Shown: one piece after another, positions 12,801 to 25,744 of the stretch
How positions within the stretch are numbered: the first letter of the stretch is position 1
Layout of the letters: every line of letters starts with the position of its first letter
Assembly (NCBI GenBank): GCA_934045905.1
Contig: OW203765.1
Span: 27,375,997 to 27,439,996, forward strand
Reading direction: 5' to 3'
DNA length: 64,000 bases
From: Leuctra nigra
Taxonomy: Eukaryota > Arthropoda > Insecta > Plecoptera > Leuctridae
Translations under genes and position numbers: made by a program
Notes under the pieces: generated by a model
Told to the model about the DNA's origin: nothing
The model's input: only the letters and a program-made list of their open reading frames with translations
The model's database searches: none

Positions 12801-15800
12801 AGCTCTGGTTTCATTTTCCTTGATAAAAGACAGGGAACCTGGACCAGCAGTCAATCCTTTCCTACAATTTGAAATACCGTTTTTACTTTGGCAAAAGTAC
12901 ATCATCGCCACATCAGCAATATAACCTATAACATAGGTTTAACTTTCTTTTGGTTTCAGGAGCGGTTCTGATTGTGGAGGAATCTTTTGGATCGGTGTTA
13001 ATTCCTGACAAGTGTGTTGAATATTGTTTCCGTTGCTTGAATCCATGCAGTTCCATGATACCTTGCAAGTCCTGCACTATTGTGAGTATCAAATTGTATT
13101 AAGGCTATTTTACAGGAAAACTCTCTGTGTAACGCGTTGATAAGCGAGCCTTCGTATTGCATGTATGTGAATTGATGTGACTTGCAAAGTTCTTGCTCTA
13201 CTTAGAGACTTCGGAAAGAGCCGAAACGAAATGCTTCGAAAAACCAGTGAAAAATTATATGCTATATTTCAAGAAATTTTACAACCAACACGCATAAAAT
13301 CTCCATAATATTTCAATAACTTAACTTTTGAAGTTATAACGACAGTTTATACTGAAAATTGACAAACACCGAAAATGTTGGTCCCGATGACCATGCAAAA
13401 CTTTAAGTTCGTCGGTTTAAGTTCTCTATAGTTTTCATTTTTTTAAATCACAGGAACTTGTCCAAAATCTATACCCGAGACCGCTCAGATTACATTAGTG
13501 TGTCATGTGCGTGCACAATTTTTGATCGATTGACTGAACGGTTTGACCTGGGCACTGCAGGCAAAAAAAGAAACAACACATATAAAAAGTGACATTTAAA
13601 TGTTAATAATGTGCGTTATGACAATTCATTAAGATCTTTAAAAGTTACCGCATTTACGCATTTGTGTGCCGCATTTACTAACTTTTGGATTATTAAATTC
13701 AACTGTTTCATTCAATAATTTTGAAGGATCTGATTTGCTGTGCCACCAATTTAATCCAATACTTAGTGAAACTTTTGGTAATGCCCTAAATGGTTGTCAC
13801 CTTTTCTTTTCCCCCAGGCGATGTATTGCTCTGAAACATGCCGTGAATCGTCCTGGACAGAAAGCCACGATTTGGAATGCGCAGCTCTAATGAAACTAAT
13901 TGCTTCAGACGAACCTAAACAATCTCTAGTAGGACTTCGATTATTCATCGTAGCTCTGAAGAAGCACGGAAATCTGCAGCAACTCTGCGACTATGTCAGA
14001 CATCTTGACACCGAGGTCATCGACGGAATCAAAGGATGCGATGCGGAGGGACGTTTCGATCCAACGGACCTGCGTGCCGTCTTCAACTTGACACAACTGA
14101 AGTTCACAATTGCGGAGATCGTTGAGAACACCAAACGCTGTGCTTTTGTTGTGGAATGCATCGATAAAACTTCACAGCTTTTCCAAGGACGAGAAGATCT
14201 GAAGATATTTGCCAGAGGATTTCTGAATAGATTCACGAGGATCATGGCGGTTAATGCATTTTCGGTGCAAAACTGGGACGAAGAAAATGATGAAATTGGT
14301 TCAGCTATTTATCCGATTTCTTCGTTGATAAATCATCGGTGTATTGCGAATGCTGTCCAATACCAAAGTGGAAATACAATGGTTAATTTTGCACAACTTC
14401 CCATCGATAAGGGAGAGCAGGTAATTATTAATTCAATTTATTATATTTGTACTTGTGGCTTTTTTCGTTTTTGCTGTTACAAATAAAGAACTAATAATTA
14501 TAATAAGAAGAAACTATATGAGTAGAAATGATGTCCATCTTCTTTATTTTATCAATATCATCGTACCAAATTCATCATGGGGTCATGGGGTGGTGTCAAC
14601 CTATTGTAGGGCATTTGACTCTCGTGAACATGAGGCCGCCTCATACCGGACCAAATCCAACCTCAGTCCTAGGCACATTAGTGGCTCAATGAAGTATAAT
14701 AATGCGCGAGAGAGATGGAAGTTGTCTTGTATTGTTCTCAATGTCCACGGATGAAGTAGAAAAAGGTTTGCTCAGCTCGCTCTTGACCATCGGTACCCAG
14801 GGGTTGCTCGCTCGGCTATTGTTAAAGAAAGGGTATAATCTGCCCGCTCATGCGCTACATCAGTATAATGATTCATGAACTTTATTATAGAATTGCGATT
14901 TGAATCATTTTGACAAAAAAATTAATGCCAGATTCAACATCGATACAAATAACTTTTTTATTTTTGAATTTCGGTACATATTTGGCTAAGATTCTTAACT
15001 ACTGAGGTAGAAGGGCGGAAGTCAATGTTCTCGATCTAGCGTTTCACAAGTTTTGAATGATGTAAAAAGTTGTTCGAATTGCTCTCAGTCTTTCAATTCA
15101 ATTTACAATTCAATTCAATTTCAATTTGTAGATAATTTATTCTCTCATAAACTTATACATACCTAGGAAAACGCTCTGAGTAACGCGTTGATGAGCAAGC
15201 ACGGATACGCGCAACAACTCGAACCGAAATTCTATCTATCGAAAATATCATTAGAAGCCAATAATTCTTGAATTTCGTCAGACTTTGTATAAAATCTCCA
15301 AATATTCCTAAAATGTTAACCCCAATAACCATGCAAAGTCTTATGTTGATCCATTGCATTTATGATTTTTATGATTGAACTGTTCCTTGTTAATATTCAA
15401 AATCACAGGAACTCTTCAACAAAATGATATACCTGGGACCATACACAATATTAGATCGATCTGTTGAACGGTCATATCAGTTTCATACGTTTGAAAGTTA
15501 CTACTCTAACTACCTTGGAACTATGAAGATTCGAATCTGCCGTGATCAACATTTTCGAGAAAATTGACAGCCAAAACGCAAAATGTCCGTGAATTGCCAA
15601 TAACTTTTGGATTTAAGCACAGATTAGTCGGAAAATTGTCAAAAATACATATAATGTTGGTCCCAATGACCATGCAAAGTTTTAAGTTGATCGGTCAATC
15701 GGTTCTAGTTTAAATTTCAAAAATCACAGGAAAGATTTTTTTTAATTTTAAACAATGGGAGGATTTGGCTGAAACTTTGTAAGATTGGGAACATTGCCGG

Positions 15801-18800
15801 TGGTAATGACTTGTCAAAATTTAAAATTGATCGAACCAACCAATCGAAAGATAATTTTTTTAAATTTGAACCAATTAGTGGATTTCAAAAAAAATTGGGG
15901 TCTGCAACGCCCAGAAATGTTCCGTACATGTGTGCAAAATTTCAGCTCGATCGAAGAAAAACTGTGACTTGTATACCGGCAGTAACAGAATTACAAAAAA
16001 AAAACATAAAAATAAACAGAGGTCCGACCCAAAAGAGCCAAAAGGAGACGCTCGCTTCGCTCGCTCAAAAAGTAAACCCGAGATTGATTCACACTCAAAT
16101 TTTGCGCTTCAGTGGTATTCATCCTCTAGTTATCTCAGTGACTTTATTGAACAGATGCGTACGAAGCAAGTTGGCTCAGCTGGTAACGCTCTGGACGCCC
16201 TTTGAGTATTGATCATTACAATAAGCATAAGTATAAGTAAAATCAGAAGTAAAGTTAAAAAGCGAGCACCGGCACGCGCATTACCCCAAACTGAAATTAC
16301 CTCTCATGAATAAAACGACTAAACAACCGACGTGAACTATTAAAGAATACAAAATGTCCCACTTTGCGTCTGGTCAACTCGTCATTTCAACTCAAAAGGC
16401 TCTCTATACCTTTTGGAGTGAAAAATAAGTGATCACGGCGCGGTGCATTTCCTTTTCGATATATCAAATATCGACAACAAAACGAGTTTAAAATTCTTGA
16501 TAGAATTACAATCTTGATAGAACAATCAGTTAAATAAATGTTTGTCCCAATGAAGATGCAAAATATGGAGTTGATCCGATAAACATGTTTACTTTTCAGA
16601 GAATTTCGAACAAAAGGTATACAAATTCACTTGAGCCATACGTGTTGTAGTGTCAAAAATTTCAAATCGATTCGTTTATAATTTATTCTCGGTGTGAGAA
16701 GACCTGATTCAATAATTTTTACAATTATTATTTCTGGGTGCCTAATCTCGAATCCTCATGCATCCTCATTAATCATCCTCATGAATATTTGTTTTATATT
16801 TACACATAAGTCCAAAAACAAGTTTGCCTAAAATTTCCTAACAAACACTGTTTATTTCTTTGAAAAGGATACGAAAATCACATTAAATGATTATTTTCAT
16901 CGAAAATTAAAATAGGTCATGTGCGGCAAACTGGAAGGGGGAGGGGTGACCTGTCAAAAACAAATACGGATTATGCTGCAATTGTCTCAAGATTCCTCAT
17001 GAATATTCTTATGCGACTTACCAGTCACATTTTACATTAGATTCTTTTTTACTAAATATATTAAAAAAGGGCCATGTGGGCCATCCCCCCCCCCCCCCCA
17101 TAGGGACACTACCTTTACATCATATCCGTCGATCCCCGATATATTTACTCCCCCCCCCCCCCCTCCCTCACCAACAAATCAAAATCAAGTGTATACGTGC
17201 CTGTGATACTTGCTGAATGCCCACTAGAGTAAAATATTCTAATATTTGGAAGAAACACTCTGCTCAACACTCATTCAACTGTTTAAACGTATAAAAACCG
17301 ATAACTAAAAATGTGCGAAATACATACTGTGTGCGTCACAGTCGTGCCGTGTCAAGTAGTGTCTCGGCCCTTTTTGGGTCAATATTTCAAAAGACACATT
17401 GAGAATCAAAATAACTATGTGTTATCACGTTAGATCACACATCACAAGAAGAGAAATGCAATCTTCAAAACAAGTTATTGGCAAGACATTTGTCCAAACA
17501 ATTTTAATTGTAATTCATTATGAATATAGTCCATGTGTACATTATTCATTGCACAAGCGCGAAAACAGAAAATTAATTCTATACTGACCACTGGATGTTT
17601 ACAGCAGTAATGTATTGTTCTTTACTACTATAAATGAATATTATCACATAATTTCTTTCTCCCATCAATCTCATAGAATATTGCTCATAATATCACAAGT
17701 GATAAAGAACAATCAAATTCAGTGGCTACAAATGTGTACACAATAAAATTTTAAAACGGTATTTATTTGGTACCATTATAAGTACCATTATATATAGACA
17801 TCAAAAAAATAACATATCTATAAGGAAATGAATATTGACACGGGCATTTTTATCTTAGAGTAGTTAGTGAGTTTATATATTACAATATTGGGTTCTCAAA
17901 TATGTGGTCAAGAAGGGTTGGCTACGGAAAAGGCGAGGATCTCCTGTCTATTGTCCCCCGGACACCAACCGTCCGCTTCATTAGCTCCATAGTCCTCAAC
18001 CCTTCCACCTGACTGCCTCGAAAGCCAGTCGAAGACGGAAGGCCAGACAAATCTCCAATTTATAATCAAAATTACCAACAATTACTGCACGAAAAATCTC
18101 AGGCAATATTATACCTGTAATGATGAAAAAAGTAGGTTGTGAAGAAAAAAGATAAACAATGTAATGTGCGTTTGTCATTTTGTTCTAGCATGTTTGGGTA
18201 ACTCACAATGAAGCTTCGAAAAAGACTAAAAATAATGCATTTTAGACGTAATTTGGAATAAATGCAATTAAATTACATTTTCTTTAATACAAATTTTAAC
18301 AACTAAGAATCATTGAAAATAGAATGATCTTCATAATGCCATTTAGACAGGATTTTTATCTCTTATAGATCGGCCGGCAGAAGTTGCAGAAGTTTCACAT
18401 TTTTAAAGATAAAAAAATCGTCCATGATAAGGCCTCTTAAGCCAAGTCCGGCGCTCCCCGTCTTCTTCTCATTATGTCTACGTTTCAAAATTCTTTCTCC
18501 ATTGTCACTTCTTTTCCCACCACTTCTAATCTCTTTTTATTTAAAACCCTCTTTCCACAACCTCTTTCCACAACCTTCTTCCACAACCACCTCCACTCAT
18601 TCACTTCGTTCTCGTATACCTTTCTTTCCCCTGCTCCAATTGTTGATCGATCTTCCTCACTTCTTGGTAGTTGGTTTGGTATTCTTTCTTACTAAATACT
18701 AAATAATTAGCATTCAAGAATCTTTTCTCATCTTTAAACCCCATTTCTTATCCACTTTTGTCAACTCTTAGAAACGTCATCTCCATCGATGTAATACTTT

Positions 18801-20209
18801 TCTCTGCAGGTGTTCATCTCATACCACGGAGAGCACGACATGGCCGGAGTTCAAGAAACTATCTTCTCCTTGTATGGAGTCCACTGTGACTGTCGAGGAT
18901 GCACGAATCCACTGCCAGAGTGGACTGCCTTGCCACTCTGCCCGAAATGCCGGACAGTCGTAGACAGCACTCCAAAGAAAGTAAGAATAATATTTCAAAT
19001 CTCATCTAGTTTTGGACACTCGTGCTTTCAGGAAAAGGGAGGAGGTTTATTCCTGAAAAAGTGAGTTGAGTAAAAAAGGGTGACAATTCTAATTTAGTGA
19101 GAACCTAACTGTCAACTGATAGACTGCTTGATTCTTACTGATGATAACAATGTTCTCAATGTTCAAAACTTTGTCTCGAATCTCTGTTTTTTTGTCTGTC
19201 GTCTGTGCACTTGGCATCTCCTGCCAAACGAAGCAAAGAATCAGGCCAATTTTTTCACAAAACTTATATTATTATTCTGGTTGGTGTCATAATGATTTTA
19301 AGCAAGATCTGTCCATTGGTTTCATCGGAAACTTGATTTGTAGTTTGCATGTAGCTTGGCAATGGGGATGAAAGAAACTTTGTGTGCAAATTGAAACTGG
19401 AATCTTTTGACCGATCATCCCCAAATTGTGCATGGTCATTGGGACCAGCATTATAAGTGTTTTTTGACAAATCTGTAATGAACTTCAAGAGTTATTGACA
19501 TTTTACTGATATTTTTATGCTTGATTTGAAATTTATGTCAAAATTTACATATCACTTTTTTGTATCACTTCCTCGTTGATGAATGAGTTAGATTATCTTC
19601 AAAGGGGTTTCAAGGTCTGTAGAGGAACAGAATTCACACATTCAAGGCTCGCTTATCAACGCGTTACACTGAGCGTTTTCCTAGTTATCTCACAGGAGCC
19701 CTTGAAATAAGTGAGAGTGAGTATGTGAAAAAATAGTGACAACATTGGTATCAACCAATTGGAATCCTTTTCCAGCATGCTTAGATTCTATTAGCTGATA
19801 CATATTCTTTTCCTTTCACTATTTTCTTCTCATACTCACTCTCACTTTTTTCAGGGATAGGGGTCCAGGAATAGGGCTTCATAGTCACCTATTATCTCAC
19901 CTCAATTTTTTCATCTCTCCTGCATCTTCTGCCTTGTTCTTCCAGACGGTGGTGAAATGTCTGCAGTGCAACAAGCGTTACAACGCCCGTGACTTGACCT
20001 CTGCCGCCAACCTCATGATGCATCGGATCAACCAGATCATCATGCAGCCTCTGAATCCGGACCACATCCCAGAGATATGCGAGATCATCACCAAGTTACA
20101 TCGCACGGTCTTGCTCTCCAACAAGATGCAGTTCGGTGTGTGTCTGCTGCTTCATCGAACTCTTACGAAGGGAGGCCACTATGTTAGTAAGCCGATGAAG
20201 AATAAATAA
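9875..20209 (+). CDS. Smyd4: SMYD4-like SET/MYND methyltransferase, copy B (complete coding region)
   Basis: Seven coding exons: 9875-10140, 11782-11947, 12386-12614, 12960-13081, 13818-14420, 18810-18980, 19946-20209 (stop TAA); 1821 nt, 606 residues. The start is the first ATG after an acceptor-like tctag at 9853-9858. Residues about 40-145 form TPR-like helices (STRLREQGNSAYKRRD, then YYEDCLSDIEQALK). The N-terminal SET strand is near 195-222 (KYNEKYGRHLVATQDIPPG). MYND lies near 240-280 (CFRC, CKSC, CSETC, HDLEC). The SET core NHRCIAN is near 440, with ISYHG at the next exon and post-SET CDCRGC and LCPKC after it. The NHxCxxN cofactor/substrate motif is kept, so an active enzyme is possible, but the proline usual in NHSCxPN is alanine. 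The last exon begins with KCLQC. The C-terminal TPR region of vertebrate SMYD4 is short or absent. Introns are full of transposable elements. AATAAA lies at 20479-20484. Confidence 0.88.
10285..11213. mobile_element. Helitron-like repeat in intron 1 of SMYD4 copy B
   Basis: It runs from ctaggaaaacgctcagtgta to gacgctcgctacgctcgctc. Read inversely, the first end is a hairpin (CGCTCA...TGAGCG around AACGCGTT) followed by TTTTCCTAG. About 930 bp, no coding frame. Confidence 0.7.
11977..12342. mobile_element. Hairpin MITE filling intron 2 of SMYD4 copy B
   Basis: Long inverted repeat: the left arm ttagtgag...ttgaagagttttttaatcg...cagaactgttcaatg is matched inversely on the right by cattgaactgttctgaag...cgattaaaaaacttttcaa...ctcactac. 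It starts 29 bases after the exon 2 donor and ends 43 bases before exon 3. A relative lies at 35753-38012. Confidence 0.8.
12646..12725 (-). repeat. tRNA-like SINE head, minus strand
   Basis: Inverse reading gives TAGCTTAGTTGGTAGA (A box) and CGGGTTCGAGCCCCG (B box). The acceptor and anticodon arms are not those of a working tRNA. It starts 31 bases after the exon 3 donor of SMYD4 copy B. A partial head in the other orientation follows at 12745-12782 (cccgggtagctcagttggta). Confidence 0.6.
13108..13600. mobile_element. Helitron-like repeat, shorter copy in intron 4 of SMYD4 copy B
   Basis: It begins aggaaaactctctgtgtaac gcgttgataagcgag and shares ttggtcccgatgaccatgca and the end phrase gtttgacctgggcactg. 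It lacks the gacgctcgct end. Confidence 0.6.
15168..16071. mobile_element. Helitron-like repeat in intron 5 of SMYD4 copy B
   Basis: It runs from aggaaaacgctctgagtaac to gagacgctcgcttcgctcgc, with the same internal phrases as the copies at 6256 and 10285. A diverged partial relative follows at about 16255-16690 (gcgagcaccggcacgcgc). Confidence 0.65.
19385..19684. mobile_element. Helitron-like repeat, inverse partial copy in intron 6 of SMYD4 copy B
   Basis: Its right end reads ctcgcttatcaacgcgttac then actgagcgttttcctag and is followed by T. Upstream there is gtgcatggtcattgggacca, the inverse of the shared internal phrase. Confidence 0.6.
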
Positions 20210-21159
20210 GAACCAAAACTGCACCCCTTTTGAAAAACTTGCCTTGTCTATTGTTCAAAAAATGGAGGTTAAGATCTATTAAAATGTAAGAATGACGACC
20301 TTGAAACGTAAAGTCATGCCATTTATTAGATTGGCATCCAGCAATCTAAGCAATTCCAATCTAACTAAATAACATTATATATTTTACATTCATTAAAAAT
20401 GTATTCGAAATTGAGCTTAAAGTCATCTAAAAAAGCATGTTTTATGTCAAATCTTGTCTTCCCCAACACAATATCTCAAATAAAGAACACATTTGAATAC
20501 AAGCAATAAGAAGGACTTGGACTCACTTACAGGACTTGCATTGCTTGGACGTAAGATTTTATATTTTGCTCTTTTCAAGTGCTATACATTACATAAGTAT
20601 TACATATTAAATGTTAAATCTATGTTGTAATCATAATTGGCAACATGCATTTGCTGGACTTATTCTAGAGTTAAATCCGTCAATAATCAGTTCATATGCG
20701 GAACTGGAACATTTAATCGATAATTAGACACCCAGTATTTTTAACAATTTTGTAATGTTATTCCATTCCAATTCTACCTCTACACTAAAGTAGGCAGCAG
20801 GCGATCTGTGGATTGGATTTTATTATAAACCGTTATTTTACGAACACCTGAGTTAGCTCAACTTGGAGTCCAGAATTATTGGCAGCTCTATTATGAGTTC
20901 CAGACTCCAGGTTGAGAGAACTAAGGAGGTTATAAATACTGGTTTTAAATGTGAAATTAATCCCCAGATTGCCTGCTGCCTACAATAGTTCATGTTGGGA
21001 CATTTCTGTACAATTTTAATATTATTACAAATTATATAGATGACTACACTTTCCGTGTTTCTTTCTACCTTCCTGTCCTGTGGTACAGGATCCTTTTTCG
21101 TGCACAGATCCCTAGATATCCACAAGGACAAGTGCATGGTGTTCTTGTGAGCCTCCATT

Positions 21160-21600
21160 GTCTAGTTGACGGGATCCTAGTTCCACCCCTTCCACAAGCT
21201 CGTTCGGTTTTTTCTCCCTTGTGATCCGAATCTGTCTCGTTGACGGGCTCCTAGTTCTACCCCTTCCACAAGCTCGCACGGTATTCTCCCTTGTGGTCCT
21301 TCTCTGTCTCGTTGACGGGCTCCTAGTTCCACCCCTTCCACAATCTCACATGGTGTTCTTGTGATCCTCCTCTGTCTCGTTGACGGGCTCCTAGTTCTAC
21401 CCCTTCCACAAGCTCGCACGGTATTCTCCCTTGTGGTCCTTCTCCGTCTCGTTGACGGGCTCCTAGTTCCACCCCTTCCACAATCTCACATGGTGTTCTT
21501 GTGATCCTCCTCTGTCTCGTTGACGGGCTCCTAGTTCTACCCCTTCCACAAACTCGCACGGTATTCTCCCTTGTGATCCTTCTCTGTTTCGACCCCAAAA
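21160..21600. repeat. Minisatellite, locus 2 (alternating 72 and 68 bp)
   Basis: gtctcgttgacgggctcc recurs at 21233, 21306, 21374, 21446, 21514. Spacing alternates 68/72 because a short (catggtgttcttgtg) and a long (cggtattctcccttgtg) unit alternate, so the true repeat is 140 bp. Confidence 0.85.
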
Positions 21601-22319
21601 TGTCCCAAAGTTTAATTTGTATAACTTTTTTGTTGTTTTATATATCAGTCATGGCACTCTTAATCTATTATGAGGATTTATGATGATTATTGTTGTTTGA
21701 ACACCTATTTTATTGACACAAATAATAATATACATTGAACACTCTCCACCAAATACACCGATCTTAACATGTGAAAAGAAAGATAATTTTTAAGAATATA
21801 AAGCTTATATGCACACATCCTTAACTTGTTACATAAAACATCTATGTGATCTCCAAGAGAAGTTATTATCAACGGTCACCCCCAAATACACATAACTAGA
21901 AACAATTTCAATTATAGTAGAGCAACCAATACAAGCATGACCTCGACAGAGGCGATGAAGACAATCATAAGAATGATAAATAATAAGGTTGGAACTTTTC
22001 TCTGTTATGAGGTGAACATACATGGACAATTTTTGTTTTATTTGCATTGAGATGCTACTACCCTTGCCCGGTAGAATACTAACAAACTCAGGAATAAAAT
22101 TAAATAGGTACTTGAACCTCTTGAAATAAATCATACCTTCCGAAAAACACAAAGGAAACTAGCTCAGGTGGTATAGCAATAATATGGTCCAAAACAATTA
22201 AAGTAGTATTCATATAATTATCAGATTAAATACAACAATTACAACTATCATTAAACCCTACTTGGCCAAGTACTAAATGATTCTCTGTCTCGTCAATCAC
22301 ACAATAAAATACAGTGATA

Positions 22320-23220
22320 CATCAAACCTTATTCGCCTTGTCCATATTCCTCGTACATCGTCCCATTCCAACACAAATATCGCTTGCCTTCTTGCTTGAC
22401 GGTTACGTGTGTTGCCGGCAACGCAGTCTCGACCCTACGAAGGGCACGCCGTTTTAGGACGGCGATTTCCAGCCGTTACGGGAACCATCTTGGCCCGAGT
22501 TTCTCGCCGTACTCCCCGATCTCTTCCAATAACGTGTAAACTCCTGTCTCACTGGATTATACAGTATGAAGGTTCCATTCAGCATACCTGATAGGTTATT
22601 TACTTCTCGTGGGTCTGGTCCCCGGTCGTCATGGCCTGCGTATTCGAATTTATCACATTTGTTGGCCAAAAACTTGACGAAGAACACTTTACATGTGACT
22701 TGTGTCAGTATATAACACTTAAATAGACTTATTAAACTTCACAGTAAGATATTAGCGGTAATTTCCAAGACCGCGTGGTCATTTGACGGACCAAAGTGTC
22801 GTGGACCTGCTCGGTTGACTGCCGTGCACGCTCTGCTCTCAAAACTTCTTCTCGAAATGTACACTGACGCTATCCCCCCTCTCTGTCCTGCCGCACCCGA
22901 CGCTTGTCCAATCAAAATTTTGTTCGCCGCTAGTTAGTTTCTCTCAACCAATCAGCGATTTCCGGATAAAGCCAACAGTGCAGAAATCGACAGGATCCCG
23001 GAGCCGTGGATTAAGCGCTAAGTCTTCACTTTGGACTTCTGCGCATGTCCAAACACCCTGACTCGTCAAGAACTTCCTTCTATGCTCGCACTCGACCTTG
23101 TGCATCATCAGACTCGCTCGACCTTGTGGGTATAATCGGCGCGCACATTCAAACTGGACATGGCGCGTACATTCAAACTGGACATTTTCAGATACTATAA
23201 TGAGAGTTGATACACATTCC
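22320..23220. other. GC-rich segment of unknown origin
   Basis: It is distinctly more GC-rich than its flanks, with cgttgactgccgtgcacgct, a direct repeat (gcgc acattcaaactggaca twice near 23145-23185) and a minus frame at 22687-22454 (FVKFLANKCDKFEYAGHDDR). It separates two reverse-transcriptase fragments, so it is probably an insertion, perhaps a retroelement piece. No family recognised. Confidence 0.4.
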
Positions 23221-23524
23221 TATTCTTTTATAATCAAAGCATACATAATATAATTAACATAAAACATTTGTTTAATAATAGTTACGCTAACCTGGTCATA
23301 ATAACAGTAAAATAAATTTACAAAACAAGGTTGAAACTTTGTAATTAGCTTCGTAATGCTTCAGCATTATAACTAGGTTTTTATCATAAGTACATTTCAA
23401 AACGTTAGTGAAAGCAGTTTGTAATTGGAAAATCGCCACATTCAAATTTTTATGAGAAGAGACAATTACCGTATCATCAGCATACAAATAAGTTTCACAG
23501 TTCGATAAGTTAATGAATATATAA

Positions 23525-25247
23525 CCCCATAAAAAACACTCCGTGTAAAAATACCAGCCAAGTCTCTTTAACTATAAAAAAAAATAGAAGAAATCTAAAA
23601 ATTCAGCACTGAAAAGGAGTGATATCAAAAAAGGAGCCAAGTCAACGAATTTTCCAAATTTTAATCGTACCATTGAAATAAAAATATCAACCCCCGAGAA
23701 ATACTTAAAAAAAGGACTTGGCGCATCGTTTTTTTAAAGACATTTTTCTATTCTTAAGCTTATGCCACTCACATACTACGTAGTTCAGAAATGCCTAGAA
23801 AAATTGGGACAAAACTTTCAAATTAAATATTGAACATTCTGTCAAATATTTTAAATTTAAATATAAGTACGCAAAGAAACAAGCATTGTCTTACAAGCAA
23901 TAAATACAGAACAGTTGTGTTTGTGATTGGTAGGTACCTATAGTTTTGTGGGTACATCAACATACCTACTACAGCAATATACTTTGAACCTTCTCGCAGT
24001 GTAATTAATTGCTATTAATTAACATTTTATACCAAAAAAATTCATAAATTACATAACGTATTACTTTAGATAAAAATCTAGTCAGTAATTATTTGAGCAG
24101 CATGGCTCAGTGCACTAGTCACTTATACAAATCTCATTGACGGCCTTCTTGTAATGAGCGCTTTCGCTATTTCCCTCAGTCACGATATTGAGAAGTCTTC
24201 TATTAATATGACCCTAGAAATAGTGGCAATAACGAATAGACTAGGCCGCTTCCGTTTATTCGTTATTCGTTTATCCGTTTATTTCCTCTGAATATTGACA
24301 AAATACCAAAACTGCCAGTAGGTAAGAGTACTAGTTATATTAAAACGTAGTATGATTCGTCGATAATGAATGTGATATACTCAGAAAAATATACTTGTAG
24401 AGTTCTTCCTATACTTTTAGGATAGAAAAGTGTCTTTAAAAAAACGATGCGCCAAGTCCTTTTTTTTAAGTATTTCTCGGGGGTTGATATTTTTATTTCA
24501 ATGGTACGATTAAAATTTGGATAATTCGTTGACTTGGCTCCTTTTATTTTTATTTTTATTTTTTCTTCTATTTTTTTTTATAGTTAAAGAGACTTGGCTG
24601 GTATTTTTACACGGAGTGTTTTTTATGGGGATATCACAATTTTTTTTAGTTTATTTAAACAATTTGTAACGCATATCGAAACAAAAATGACTAATTCCTT
24701 AAAAAAAATAAGCCAGTTCCAATTTGGTTACTAAGAAAAGTTGCGTTTGGTACCAAAATATGCTTAAAGTGATATTCCATGAAGAAAAGCGAAAGATTTG
24801 TTCCAATCGGTCCAGCCGTTTTCGAGATATGGCATCACTTCCGGTTATCAAAATGGCGGCTGAAAACACTCCATCGTAGAATTTGTTTATATAAATGTTT
24901 TGTATCATTTTAAACCTTGTGAATAAGTAGTTATTGTAGTAAGAGGTGATTAAAGTCTGATTTTTCATTTTTATGACGTCATTTCCGGTTTCAGTAATAG
25001 TACATTTCTGTTTAGACTATTGTATTTTCATATATATGACCGTCCGAATAGTTTGACGCTAGTTTCGTTCCGATCGGTTCAGCCGGTTTCGAGATATGAC
25101 GTCATTTCCGGTTTCAAAATGGCGACTTCCGGTTGGTTTTATAAAAAGGCACCTCAGACGCCAAAAGTGCACATGTGGTAAAAATTTCAGATCGATCGGT
25201 TCAGCCGTTTAGGCTGTGGCGGTGATAGCGGTGTTTCCTGATATCTG

Positions 25248-25290
<43 letters not shown>

Positions 25291-25608
25291 TAAAGAAGAA
25301 GAAGAAGAAGAAGAAGAAGATGAAAGTGATGTAATTTCACTGTTTTCACGGCCCTCTAGCTCGCAAATGGCATAACCTATTGTTCCCAAATTTGGTATAT
25401 GTGGTGGGGTGGGCCATAGCTCGAAATTAAGATATTTCACAACAATGTGAGATTTTCCAATTTTATGATCCAGTAGGCCGAAAATGCCATGTTGTTGCTT
25501 ACAGTAAAAGTGTTTGGTCTGCTCCTCGGTTTATTAGGCATTTACGGTATGTTGAGTGACTGTGAGTGTATAGTACGACTTGGCTGGGTGGAGCGACCGC
25601 TCCACTAG
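23525..25608 (-). mobile_element. Composite element with hairpin end, copy 1
   Basis: It is inserted in the decayed reverse transcriptase. One end (25605-25608) reads CTAG after a palindrome GTGGAGCG/CGCTCCAC. The next 960 bases carry the motif atgacgtcatttccggtt and a repeated phrase about gatcggttcagccg. The other end is an inverted repeat with arms of about 215 bp (23525-23745 and 24430-24640). Relatives lie at 57768-59430 and 61845-63138 in the opposite orientation. It has no coding capacity. Confidence 0.65.
25248..25320. repeat. Microsatellite (ATC)n then (GAA)n
   Basis: catcatcatc repeats to 25290, followed by aagaagaagaag to 25320. It lies inside the composite element. Confidence 0.9.
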
Positions 25609-25744
25609 ATTGACATAGATTAAATATAAAATAGGTCCAAAAATACTACCTTGAGGCACACCAGAGGTAATTGTTTTTGGAACGCTGAAAATCTCCCCAA
25701 CTTGAACTATGATCTTCCTATTTTCAAATAGGATGTGATTATTT

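Larger units (their letters stand above)
21829..25742 (-). pseudogene. Decayed LINE reverse transcriptase, split by later insertions
   Basis: Three pieces in the same order on the minus strand carry reverse transcriptase motifs: SGVPQGSIFGPILYLIYVN (about 25742-25609), YLYADDTVIVSSHKNL (about 23524-23340) and YVYLGVTVDNNFSW (near 21870). The first two join in sense where a 2.08-kb element (23525-25608) interrupts them. The second and third are separated by about 1.1 kb that includes an unidentified GC-rich segment. It is a different family from the intact LINE at 39.7-44.5 kb. Confidence 0.75.

Noticed and set aside
18424..18702. Hydrophobic Pro/Ser/Phe-rich frame in SMYD4 copy B intron 5
   Set aside because: It is a CT-rich stretch shortly before the exon 6 acceptor; two overlapping frames are open for compositional reasons and neither has recognisable motifs.
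25201..25440. Acidic poly-Asp/poly-Ser frame
   Set aside because: It is a translation of the ATC/GAA microsatellite inside the composite element.
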